From Moesziomyces globuligerus (Eukaryota > Basidiomycota > Ustilaginomycetes > Ustilaginales > Ustilaginaceae): 64,000 bases of DNA. The position numbers were made by a program, and so were the translations under genes. Below, one piece after another: positions 30,107 through 41,037 of this stretch (the first letter of the stretch is position 1; the number at the start of each line of letters is the position of its first letter). The notes under the pieces are model-generated. The model saw only the letters and a list, made by a program, of their open reading frames with translations. It was not told the origin of the DNA and searched no databases. Where the stretch lies: contig JARVLF010000013.1 in the NCBI GenBank assembly GCA_030849465.1, positions 372,001 through 436,000 on the forward strand. The letters run 5' to 3'.

Positions 30107-33094
30107 CTAAGCTTGCTGGTCGAGGATGACGGTGAGGTCGTCAGCGTTGGCGGTGCTGGTATCGAAGCTCGAGTCGAGGCCAACGACGAGCTGCTTGACG
30201 GGCGCAGCGCGGACGAAGGCGAGCTGCACCACCGCCTCTTCGCTCACCTCTGCGCTTTCGTCGCTCTCGTCGCTCTCGACACTCTCGGCGCTCTCGTCGC
30301 TTTGGATGCTCTGGTTGCTCTCGTGCACGATCTCGGCGACGAGTGGGGAGCGAATCGCAGATCCCGGCGTTGCGAGCGTGGCGGTGAGTTGGGGCGAAGC
30401 GATCTTTTCCGGCAGGTTGGCTCGGACGGGGCTGGGGAGGTTCGGGTCCTTGCTGCTCAGCGGCATGCGGACCGGCTTGGCAGGTGTCGAGACTGGAGCC
30501 GCTTTCGGTGCAGAGGTGTGCGATGCCGAGGTTGGGTTCTCCGGCCGTGGCTGCGGGGTGGCGATGGACGATCTGCGCTTCTCGGCGCGCACGACCTTTT
30601 CAACCGCCTTCCTCACTTCCTCCTTCTTGCCTGTTGGTGCGCCGAGGATCTTGCTCTTAGCAGCCAGCCCTGCCGCGAGTGAGCTCTTGGCCTTGAGCGT
30701 CGGCGTAAACTTCTTGACCGCTGCGGCGGGCACGATCTTGTGCCGCGTCGACGCGGTCGATGCCGTCGCCCTCGACACCCTCAAGCCCCCACCCACCTCG
30801 GTCTTCTGCTTGGCCGCCGCCGCCGCCGCTGCGGTTGTTGCGGATGCGGACGCGGCTACACGGTTGGTTGCGGCGAGCTTGGCGCGCGCAATGGCAGCAG
30901 AGGGCGGAGCGGGTCTCGAAACGACGGCGCGCGGCGCCGTAGACTTGGGTACAGTACCCACACCGCCGCTGGTGGCGGTGGTGCCGCGGGCCTTGGTTGC
31001 GCCGCTCGACGTGCTCGGTGCGCTGTTGGGCTTTTTGAGAGTTGTGCTGGCGGCGGTGGCGGTGAGCGTGGAAGCGGGTCTGGCGACCGTCATGCCGGGC
31101 TTGGACGCGGGCCTGTGTGGCGGGTTGGCGACGGATTTCGCAGCCGGTCTCGCCGCGGGTTTGGCAGCAGGCTTAGCGGACGCCGATGCGGTCGTAGACT
31201 TAGCTGGCGGCTTGGGAGCCTCGACCTGCGGCTTGGACTCGGATGCTACCTGTGGCGCTTCCGTTGCCTGGGCTGCTTTCTCCACTTCTACTGCTTCCGT
31301 GACCGGTGTTGGGATGGTGAGCTTCTCCTCCGGAGTCGCACTCGACTCAACCTCCTTCGTCTCCTTGACCTCGTGAATCTCGTTCACCTCCTTAACCTCC
31401 TTAGTCTCCTGAACCTCCTTGACCTCTTTCGTCTCCTTGGCCTCTTTGAGGTCGAGCACTCTGGTGGCGGGGAGCTTGGCCGAGGGGGTAGGAATGACGA
31501 CGCGCGCGGCGGGGATCTTGGCGGCGACGGTCGTCGCGACGCGCTGTGCAGGCACGCGGCTTGCCTTGACGGTGCGTGGCGTCTGCATCGCCAACCTCTG
31601 TGGCGGCGTGATCGGCCTCGCCTCCCCCTCTCCCTGATCCGCACTCGCTGCGTGCGATTCCGTAGGTGTTCTCGGCTGTTCGACATCGACGGCGATGAGG
31701 GGGGCCGACTTGGAGCGACGCAGCTCGTCGACCTCGATCGGACTGCGCGCTTCGGCCTCGGGTGCAGCCTCGAAGCGGACGGTGGCGGCCTTTTCGCGAC
31801 GGCGTTCCTCGCGGCGCTCCTCGCGTCGTTCTTCGCGGCGGTCCTTCTTGTCCCTGTGGCTACGGTCGCGCGGCGTGGGTTTGGGAGCGGGAGGTTCGGG
31901 CGCAAAGGCGTGCTTGTAGGCGGCGAGGAGGACGTGTTTGCCGTGCGCGCCCGAGGTGGCGAAGCCAGGCGTCGAGGCGTTGATGTCGTGCATGCGCAGC
32001 GTCGCTGCGGGCGCGTGGTGCTCGAAGCTCGGCTGTCGTGTCGTCGCCGCTGTGGTGGTCGAGGCTTCGGTGGGTGGAGCGTCGTGGGTGAACGAGGGCA
32101 TGCGGGCGAAGCGTGCATTGCGCGCCGCGGCGATCTGCTCGGCAAACAACCCACGCTTAGCATACGTCGTATCGTTGACACTAAACACCCGTGACGTCGA
32201 CGCCACCGGCGCAGCCCGATTGAGGTCAGGGAAGAAGCTATACGATGTCGTCTGCTGCATCGTCGTCGTCGTCGTTGTTGTCGCAGGGATCGCTTCTCGT
32301 TGCACAGGTTGCTCCTTCGGTGGTGGGCGTGCGATGGGAGGAGGCACATCGACATGGAGTGCGCCTGTTTTGGGGAGGGCGAGATATCTACGGATGGTCG
32401 GCGTCATTGGTTTGGTGAAGGCCTCGACTCTCTCGGGCCAGACGGCAAGGTACTGTTCGAACAACCTCTTGCTGACGCTGCGCACCTCGGAGTTGGCGTC
32501 GGTAGCGCCAGTGCGTATGCTCGCTTCGACATCCGCCACCCTCCTCTGCAGCCGCTCCTTCTCCGTACATTCGAGCACGGCTACGAGTGCTGCTGCTGCT
32601 ACCGCACGCAGGCCCTGGCCCTTGTCGCGCATCGCATCGCGCAGATACGGCACCACACCGGGCGTCCTGCAGTGGCGAATGACAAAGTGCAGCGTCTTCT
32701 CGGCACGCTTTACTGCGACCTTGTTCGTGCGTGCACAGATGAGCAGTAGCGTCGGTACGAATACCGGTACGAGCGGTTCGAAGCGTTCGCCCAGCCGCGG
32801 CGCGATCGAGTTGAGCAGATCCGCCGCCGTGCCCGAGAGCTTGGTGCGTTCGCTCAGCAGAGCACCCCGGATGGGCTCGGCTGCCTCGCGAATCAGTGCG
32901 ACGTATTCCGGAAACTTGGCTGCTCCACCCCGCGTGATGGCCTGGATCCGTAGCAGCGACTGCTCGATCTTGGCCCACGTGTGCTCGGTCTCGCTGCAGT
33001 GGAGGTCGGGCGAGAGCTCGTCAAAGTGCGATTGGAGGTCGGCGAGCGAGCTGACGCCGATGCGCGCATCGCTCGAAAGCGGCTTTCGTGACAT
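30107..33094 (-). CDS. CLASP-type TOG-domain microtubule-associated protein
   Basis: Likely microtubule plus-end or lattice stabiliser of the CLASP/Orbit family. One exon, 995 residues. The N-terminal 235 residues form a HEAT-repeat TOG (CLASP_N) domain: TWAKIEQSLLRIQAITRGGA, FVPTLLLICARTNKVAVKRA and HCRTPGVVPYLRDAMRDKG. The rest is basic and disordered, rich in Ser, Thr, Pro and Ala with many Lys/Arg, typical of a microtubule-binding linker. A stretch near residues 545-575 repeats a KETKEVKEV motif. Only one TOG domain and no C-terminal CLIP-interacting domain are visible, fewer than in S. pombe Cls1/Peg1. The start is the ATG directly preceding the TOG domain; the in-frame upstream sequence (to 33493) is promoter-like. 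Confidence 0.75.
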   Translation of the reverse strand: MSRKPLSSDARIGVSSLADLQSHFDELSPDLHCSETEHTWAKIEQSLLRIQAITRGGAAKFPEYVALIREAAEPIRGALLSERTKLSGTAADLLNSIAPRLGERFEPLVPVFVPTLLLICARTNKVAVKRAEKTLHFVIRHCRTPGVVPYLRDAMRDKGQGLRAVAAAALVAVLECTEKERLQRRVADVEASIRTGATDANSEVRSVSKRLFEQYLAVWPERVEAFTKPMTPTIRRYLALPKTGALHVDVPPPIARPPPKEQPVQREAIPATTTTTTTMQQTTSYSFFPDLNRAAPVASTSRVFSVNDTTYAKRGLFAEQIAAARNARFARMPSFTHDAPPTEASTTTAATTRQPSFEHHAPAATLRMHDINASTPGFATSGAHGKHVLLAAYKHAFAPEPPAPKPTPRDRSHRDKKDRREERREERREERRREKAATVRFEAAPEAEARSPIEVDELRRSKSAPLIAVDVEQPRTPTESHAASADQGEGEARPITPPQRLAMQTPRTVKASRVPAQRVATTVAAKIPAARVVIPTPSAKLPATRVLDLKEAKETKEVKEVQETKEVKEVNEIHEVKETKEVESSATPEEKLTIPTPVTEAVEVEKAAQATEAPQVASESKPQVEAPKPPAKSTTASASAKPAAKPAARPAAKSVANPPHRPASKPGMTVARPASTLTATAASTTLKKPNSAPSTSSGATKARGTTATSGGVGTVPKSTAPRAVVSRPAPPSAAIARAKLAATNRVAASASATTAAAAAAAKQKTEVGGGLRVSRATASTASTRHKIVPAAAVKKFTPTLKAKSSLAAGLAAKSKILGAPTGKKEEVRKAVEKVVRAEKRRSSIATPQPRPENPTSASHTSAPKAAPVSTPAKPVRMPLSSKDPNLPSPVRANLPEKIASPQLTATLATPGSAIRSPLVAEIVHESNQSIQSDESAESVESDESDESAEVSEEAVVQLAFVRAAPVKQLVVGLDSSFDTSTANADDLTVILDQQA

Positions 33095-33663
33095 ACGACC
33101 AAGACGACGATGACCGCGGCGGCTGGTAGAGGATGAGAGCGCGACAAGGATGATGGTGGGTGGCCAACAGGCGCTTCGACGTGCATCGAAAACATGGCCG
33201 ATCCAACAACGCGCGCTCGCCCACGCGACCGTTTTTGTTCCCATTTCCAACCCCAGAATTTCCTCGCTTCCTCCGCCTCCACAGTCGCCCCACCTCGGCA
33301 CGCGTCGGCCGTCACGTGATCTGCGCTCTCCCCCCCAACCAACACCACCCGACCCAGGCCTCGTTCGTAGCCACGACGATGCAAAGAGGTTTCGGAGCTC
33401 AAGTCGTCTCATCGCGGTCCTCGTTTGGCGCGTTGCGGTACAGGACAGGGCAGAGACTGGGTCAGAACCGCACACTCGACGCCCAACGCTCAACGCTACG
33501 CTTGCCGTCGCTCATCTTGCGGCGCGACCTGCACGCCTTTTCGACGAGTGTCAACTTGTCGCATTTGGATCTGCCAGCGCCGTGACGCATACAGAGACTG
33601 GCCAATGCAAAGGCCCGGACAATGGCGACACTGGCCTTACCTAGATGGCCACTGGCTCGCTGC
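33095..33663. other. Spacer: CLASP promoter / 3' end of the 1918-residue protein gene
   Basis: 569 bp between tandem minus-strand genes. No distinct element recognised; the open frames here are short and overlap each other. Confidence 0.35.
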
Positions 33664-36600
33664 TTATCGCTTGCCGTTGCTCGTTTGGCGGAGGCCGAAT
33701 CCATCGCGGAGGAGGTTGAGGCTCTTGCGGCCGAAGCTCTGGGTGCCGGCACTCGGCTCCCTCCCCCTGCCGCTCGCGTGGTGCTTCTCCTCGAGCGCCT
33801 CCTGCGCATACCTGTTGAACTCGGCCTCGTAGCCGGGCTCGCGCTCCATCTCGTCATCTTCCTCCTCCTCGTCCTCGTCCTCGGCGCCATAGCCGACCGT
33901 GCTGAGCCGGTTCTCGGTGCGGCCCACGTTCATCGAGCGCCGTGGGATGTCCATCGACATGAAGCGCTGCGTGGGCGCCATGCCGAACGCGCTCTGGCTG
34001 CGCGGCGGCAGCCCACCCGCCTCGCGCGCCGGCGACGACAGCACCCGCTGCCGCTCCGTCTGGAAGCTCGCCTTGGGCACCCCGAGCCCCGCGTAGCTCT
34101 TTCGGCTGCGCAGCTTGGGCAAGAAGCCGCCGCTCGCGCTTCGCATCTGCGTCCCAGCCGCACCGTCGTCCACACCCTCGCCACCACCAATCACAATCGA
34201 CGGCTTCGACTCGCCAAACGTCGAGTCGCGCTTCTTGCGTCCGAACGGCAGCCGGAACTTGGACCGCTTGCTCTTGTCCGCGCTCTCCGGCGAGCCGGCA
34301 CCCACGTACGCCACGGGCTCGTAGCGGCCCGGCTGCGGGAACTCGCGTCGTCCATATCCAACCGCACCGCTGTCGGTGCTGGCGTTCAGATCCACCAGGC
34401 TCGGCGAGTTGAGCGCCCCATCCGGACGGCGCGGGTTCCTCGGCGGTCGCCTCGGCCCGGCGCTGCCGATGGAAGCGTCATCCGGGATCGTGCCGTAGCC
34501 GCCGTCAGCGCCGGACCCGGACCCGGCCGGGCCCGCACCGAGCCGGCCCACGGGCATCCCCGAGCTCCTCGAAGCTTGCATGCTCCCTCGGCCGGGCGCT
34601 GGCGACGGCGCCAGAGGGCCTGTGCGCTGGTGCTCGGCAGCCACCGCGCCGGTCAACGGAGGCGGCATGGCTGGCAGCTCCTTGCGCAGACTTGCGCTGC
34701 CGCCGCTCGACCGGACCGACTGGCGCGCCTCGCTCTCCTCGACCGCCGTATCGCCATCGGCAATCGGCTGCAGGCCCGAAGAGCGCGCATCGCGCATGCC
34801 CGACAGGCTCGACATGCGTCCGTCGGCCGTGCTGGCGAAGCCGGTGAGCGAGGTCGGAGACGCCTGCGTCTGCGGCGAGGGCGAGTTGAGGTACTTTTGC
34901 ATCAGCGGATTGGACGCCTGGCGCATCCGCGCCGCGTCCGCGATGCGTCCGTTGGCCGTGCCGAATGCATTGGCCTGCGGCGAAGCGGGCTGGAAGGGGC
35001 CAAGGTCGAGGCTGCTCTGGCTGGCCATGCCCGGCGGATTCTGGAACAACGAATTGCCGGCGCTCGGCTGGGCTCGCGGCTTGGGCTCCACGTCTGGCTC
35101 GGCGCCGTTGCGGAAGAACGTCGACGTCGACCTGCGAGCTCGGCTCAGCATGCCGTTCTGCGCCGCACCTGTGGCCGCATCGAGCGAGCGATCCGCGCTC
35201 AAAGAGTTCTTGCGCGGTTTCGGACTGCCGGAGCCCTGCGAGCGTCGGCTGGCATTGCGGCTAGCAATGCTCCCGTTCACGCTGCCGCCTCCACCGCCGC
35301 CGCCCGAGTTCTCCCGGCTCGGTCCGCCGCTGTTGCCGGTCAGCTTGGACAGCAGACCGCGGAAGCCCTTCTTCTTGCGCTTGGTGCTGTCGTCCCGATC
35401 GAGATCCAGGCCGCGCGGACCTGCCTCCATCGGGTTAACGTAGCCGTCGCCCGAGACCATGCGCGATCGCTCGAACGCGGCTGGATCGGGTAGCGACGAG
35501 TCGCCATCCCCGGGGAAGCCATAATACGAGCGGTTGATTGCCGTAGGCGATTCGACGCCTAGGGGCGTGCCGGGCAAGAAGCCGTTCTGCTTGATGCGGT
35601 GTTCCGCGCGATCCTCCTGTCCGACGTGCATGTCGATCATCGATCCGCTGTGCATCAGCGACAGCTGTGAGGCTCCCGAGCGAGCGGCGAGGCGCGACGG
35701 CGTAGCCGTGGGCGAGGTCGCCATGATGGATCGGGAAGGCGGCATCAAGCTGTCGGGGCTGGGAGGGTAGGCAGTTGATGCCGACCGTGTTGCCTCGGCC
35801 GCAGATCGAAGGTCCTGGACGCTGACAGCTCTCGCCGCCTGAGCCGAAGCAAAAGGCATGCGACGGCCGCTGTTGGGCGTCATGCTGCCGCCAGCGGCGG
35901 GCACGCCGCTCAGCAGACCGTCAGGCTCGGAACCGACGCGAGCAGGGATGGTCTGGGGAAGCGCACGCGTCTGCAGGGGCGTGACGGGGTAGGCCGGCAT
36001 GCCCATCGGTGGCGTTGGGGCTGCGGTCGGAGTGCCGATGGTCATCTTCTTGCGCGCCGCCTGAGCCGCTGCGACGTCGCGCTCCTTCTCCTGCTTCTGG
36101 AGCGGCGTCAGACCCGTATCGTCAACAGCGTTCGACAGGATCGACTGGCGCGGTGCCGCCGAGGCCTCGCGGGCAGGGGCGAAGGGCGAGGACAGAACGC
36201 CGGCGGCGCCGGCAGCCTGCTGGGCAGTGACGGGCGAATCCGAGGCCACAAAGCTTCCTCGGCTGCTGATCGAGTCGTTGTTGTAGCGGCTCTTCTTTTC
36301 GGCCTCGAGACGCATCCTCTGCTGCTCCATGGCGATGTACTTGGCCTGGATGGCCAGGAAGGTCTGGAGAGTTCGCCATCGGAAGGAGGACGCGGGCGGA
36401 TTCATCTGGGTGTGCAGCTTGAGTCGCTCCACCGTCAGCGGCTCGCCCCTGCCGATCCTCTTGCGCGGTTTGCGCGAGCCTCGCGAGTCGCGGTGGCTGC
36501 TGATGCTGTCGCCGTGTCCGCTACTGCCACTGACGCCGTGCGATGCCTGCCCGCTTGCGGCCTCTTCGGCCTCGAGCCGCACCGCCTCCTCAAACTCCTT

Positions 36601-39535
36601 GTCGCTTTCTCGCTCCCAGACGCCGTCACCGACGACGCGGATGTCGATCATGTCCTCGTCGCGCATCATGCACTCGAGGCAGACCTCGGGGTCGTTGATG
36701 CTGCGACGCACGCCGTCCGGGCCGATCATTCCGGAGGGGAGGCCGTCGGGGCGGTGCTGAAGCTCGAAGGGCGGCACGAGACTGCGCTGTGCCATGAGAC
36801 CGGGGTACTGTCGCGAGCCGACCTTCTGCGGATCGGAGTTAGGAGATGCAAAGACCGGGTAAGGTCCGTTGCTTCCGCTGGAAACGACGTTGGCAGCGGC
36901 CATGGCAGCGCTGAAGGCGCCTACGCTGCGCCTCTGCTCGCGTGCTTGCAGCCTCTGCAGCTGTTGGGTGCTATACGTCGTCGTCTGGCCTGCGGCGGGC
37001 GGCTCGGATGTGCCGGTTGTGATGGCGTTGGCTGCGCGATTGCCGACAGCAATGCTGTTTCGATCGCCGCTTCCGCGTGCGAGCGCGTTGGGACCTGAAT
37101 TGGCCATGCCGTTGCGATCCAATGCGCCGCCGATGTTGTCGGCAGGCACGAGCTGGAGCGGCTTGAGCTGGCTCTTGAACGTATCGGTACGTCCCTTGTT
37201 GGCCTTTGCAGCCTCGCTCTGCTTCTTGTTGCCGTTCTTGCGCTTGATCCTGCGTCGCTCCCACTCGGCACGTGCTTCTACCTCGCCATCAGGAGGGGCG
37301 CTCGACTCTCGCGAGCCGCTCTCGGCACTGGGAGTGTCGGGCCTGTCCACGATGTCGTCGCGAGCCATGCCAGGCGCAGCGGCTTGTGCGAGGGCCACGT
37401 TTGCCGTGAGGCTGGCGTTGGACTTGCGACGACCGCGCTCCATCACAGCGAGTGGGGGCGCTTCAGGCGGCGGAGCGGTAGGAGGGGCATTGGATGGCAT
37501 ATCGCGGCTGTTCTGCCTGGCGACTTTTGCCTGAGCCTGGAGGTGCGCGAGACCAGCCGCCTTTTGGGCCGGGGAGATGTCGGCGAGTGGCTTCTTGCGA
37601 TAGTCCGAGACGGGCTTCTGGTCGGCAGGCCCGTTGATGAGCACATCTTGGCCGAGGCCGGGCTGGGTGTTGGCAGCTTCGCTGGGCAGAGGCGGCGGAA
37701 TGACGTTGTCGGCAGGGATCGAGCTTGGCACCGAGCTCGCCTTGTCATCGGGGGCGTTCGCAGCCTCGACCTCGTCACGCAACGAGGGCTGTGCAGGCAG
37801 GGTCGCAGCGGGTTCGACGTTGCCGACGTCCTTTGCTGGCGGCAGCGGAACGTCGACGTCTGCGATGGGCTCGAGGTCCTTGGCGGACGACCTGGCGATG
37901 TCGGGAGATAGGCGCGCGGCTTGAGTGGTTTCGTCCGAGGGTGGCGCGATGGTGGTGGATGAGAGGGGCGCGTTGGGCGACGAAGGAGCCAGGTTCTGAG
38001 TGTTGATGGGGGCGAGCGTGGGTTCGATGACCGAAGGGACGGGCTGGCGGACGCGGGCGCTTTGCGCGTCCGCATCCGCGCTTACATCTCTAGCATCGAC
38101 CTGCTCGGCGACAGCGGCAGCGACTGGTTTGCGCATGCTCTTTGCTGTTGGTGTTGTGGGAGCTGCAGCAGCAGGAGAGGTTGGCGCCGGTGTCGACTCG
38201 GGCTGGACGCGGGTGGCGGGCATGGCGCGTGGCTGTGGCTGAGGAACGGGCTCGTCCCAGAAAGAGCCAGGGAGGCCGCCGGGGAAAGAGCGCTCGTCGG
38301 GGGATGAGCCGTAGCCCGAGTTGGTGTGGTCGAGCCAGGGGCGGATGCGGTTGGGCTGTACGGGAATGCCGTTGGCAGGCGCCGATGCGGCTGCGAGGTA
38401 GGTGTCATCGGCGGGGTCGCCGCGATCGGAGCCTCTTGCCTCGTCTGCGCTGGTGAAGCCTGCGCTGTCTGCGGTCTGGAAGGAGAGGACGGAAGCGCGC
38501 TTTGCCTGGTTCAAGGGAGCGCTGGAGGTGGTGCCGAAGCTGCTGCGATTGCTGGGACCTTCGTGGATCCAGTTGGAACCGCTGAGGTTGCTCATGGCGG
38601 TGCCGGGACGGCTGGAGGCCTCTGACTGGAGCGTCTCGATGGGATGCATGTATGCGTCGGCGGAGGAGACGGGGCGAGGCGGGTTGATCTGTGCGCGGTC
38701 CCAAGAGGAGAGGATGCCGACTGATGATGAGCGGGAAGTGGGTTGGATGGTGGATCTGAGCACGGGCGTGGTGTCCGAGTCGAAGCGAGAGGGCTGTTCG
38801 GGGGTGGCAGCGGTGACGACGGGCGATGGATGCTTGTAGGTCTGGGGTGTACCTGGAGGCTTGGGAGTCGGCGTGCCATCCTGGGAGGAGGGTGCGGTAG
38901 CAGCAGCGTGGATTGTGCTGGCGTAGCTTGTGGACGCGGGAAGCGCAGTGACCGACCTGGAGTCGCTCGTGGCCTTTGAGGTGGTGTCGGGAGGAAGTTT
39001 GGGAAGCGCCTTGTTGGACGAGGCTGGACTTGCCGAGAACCTCTTGGATTGCTGCTGGTGGACGGCGGGGACTGCATCGGAAATATTGCTGTTGGTGGGA
39101 TTCGATGTTGTGGTGAAAAAAGATTGAGGCGCAGATGCAGATGCAGACGCAGATGCAGCGGGGTTGATTGCTGGTGATGAGAAGAGTTCGTGGCGAGCCC
39201 GAAAAGGAGAAGGAGATGATCAGCACGAGAGCGTGGCAAGAGCTGGATGGGAGGCGAGCGGAGATAGGCGGGGCTGCGAACGTACCTATGGAGTGGGATT
39301 CGGCGAGTGTGGGAAGCCTGTGCGGTTGAGCGGCGGAGGGATACGGCGGCACGGCATTCTGCGGGGAGCGAGCGAGGGAGGATGTTGCAGCGAGGTTGAG
39401 GTCGAAGCCGTCGTCGAAGCTGATCCGGGCCCAGGTGGGTTTGCGTTCCAAGACGGAGCTGGAGTCGGCGGTTGGCGCTGCTGAGCTGTCTGGCTGTGCG
39501 GGCTTTGCGGGCTGTGCGGGCTGTGCGGGCTGCAT
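33664..39535 (-). CDS. Large conserved fungal protein of unknown function (CMMRDEDM motif)
   Basis: Two exons: 39286-39535, an intron at 39171-39285 (GTACGT...CACCAG, 115 nt), then a 5.5-kb exon, giving 1918 residues. The splice restores the frame past a TGA that otherwise closes the upstream reading. The N-terminus has Gln-Pro-Ala repeats, then TWARISFDDGFDLNL. Most of the protein is disordered, rich in Ser, Pro and Ala. One ordered, motif-rich block lies near residues 880-1030: PDGVRRSINDPEVCLECMMR, DEDMIDIRVVGDGVWERESD and later PPASSFRWRTLQTFLAIQAK with a coiled segment. This block looks like a conserved fungal core, but I cannot name the family. Basic Ser-rich clusters (RRSMNVG, RKSLNLLRDGFG) near the C-terminus suggest phosphorylation sites. 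The start at 39535 follows a TG-rich leader; an in-frame start at 39745 is less likely. Confidence 0.7.
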
Positions 39536-41037
39536 GGTGACGGTAGCTGGTGTAGGCTGGGCCGGGGGGAAGGGAGGAGTGGCCAGCGGTGCTGTAGAAG
39601 CGAAGACGAGAGCGTAACTATGCGAGGCCAAGAGCGCGCAACGGACGGACAGGCTGCATACACGCAGCGAGTGGCTGGAGGCGAGCGCGAATCGCAATGG
39701 AAAGACGGAGCGACAATGAAAAGACGAGGCGGCTGTGGTGGTCAAGGTTAAGGTTGGGACATGGCGACGCCGGTAAGCGGAGTGAATGCGGGTTGGGTTG
39801 GGCTGCGACGACGAGGCGGCTGTCGGAAGCGAGTGGTGGAAGTGTAGCCAGCGAGCGATGGGACGATAGCGAGTGGCTGTGATGTCGCAGAGCTGGAGCG
39901 CTCAGTCAGCTGTGATGGTTGAGAGAGAGATGGTGTGAGCAGAGCGAGGATCCGACGTTGGCGCGATCGCGAGCAGAGCAGAGTCAAAGCTGTGGAATCC
40001 AACAGCACGCGGTCCTCGCTCGCAGCTCCGAGCCGAGCGAGCCGCCCTGAGCTCATCCGCCCTCAACCGACCGCGCACCGCGCAGCGAGCCGCGCTCGGC
40101 CAGCCCGACGACCAAGCGAGAAATTCCCGCCTCCGCCTCGACGAGCGGCGCGGCTCAACGAGGCGGGGGAGCAGCAGAGTCAAGCAAAATTGCAAACCTC
40201 GAAATTGCTCGCACGGGCATTGAGCTAGAGGCTAACTTTGAAAAGTCACAAGCAGCTTGGCCGGGCAGCCGACGGCCATCCTTGCTTCGCTTCGCCTCGC
40301 CTCGCCTCGACTCTACTGTATCTGGCTGCAGCCTTGCTTTCTCGGTCGTCGGCCTTGCCGCGGTCTTGCCGGCTGCAGAGCTTCGACACGGCGCTTCCGA
40401 AGCCATCCGCTTTTCCCACCCCCAAAGTGCATTCGGAGCGCTTTGCCTCGTTGAGCTTGTTGCAACGCCTGATCGCAGCTGCGTGGCAAGCGCTCAGGAG
40501 GAGGGAGCATGGCGCGGTTTTCTTTTTTGGGTCATCGCCTGTCTCGGCTAAGGGCCATCTCGCTGCCGACGATGCATTTTCTTCTTGCGCTCGCCCAAAC
40601 TGCCAGTCAGCCAGCCCAGCTTGTTCGGACTTGCCGGCATCGCTGTCCAGAGGCGCCTGCCACGCCCCCGCGCCTTGCGCCATCGGTATCGATCTCAAAC
40701 CTCGCCCTGTTCACTCACACACCAATCACACTCCGACGCGCAAGAGTGGCGCAGTCAATGTGAAGCTGCTTGGTGCAAAGGGAGCGGGTTTGCTACAGCC
40801 ATAAACGAGTGCGGGTTTACAAATACAAAAAGATCAAAGGCGAGCTTCCATGCCACGCTCAGGATGGTTTCCTTCCTAGCTAAGGAGCTAGAGACGGGGC
40901 GGGAGGGCGCGCGCGTCCTTCCATCAAGGTGGACCTGCAGCGCCTCGTCCCAGCCCATCCCAGCGATGGCCGACGTCGAACCAGCGACGCCAGAACCTCG
41001 ACGTGTCGACAGGCCAGCTGTCTTACGCAGATATCAT
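39536..41037. other. 1.5-kb intergenic region
   Basis: Promoter of the 1918-residue protein gene and 3' flank of the DPBB gene. It is rich in GAGCAGAGC- and CTCGCCTCG-like words but has no array of fixed period. The open frames (for example 40238-40804) show no domain or consistent coding character. No gene called. Confidence 0.4.
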
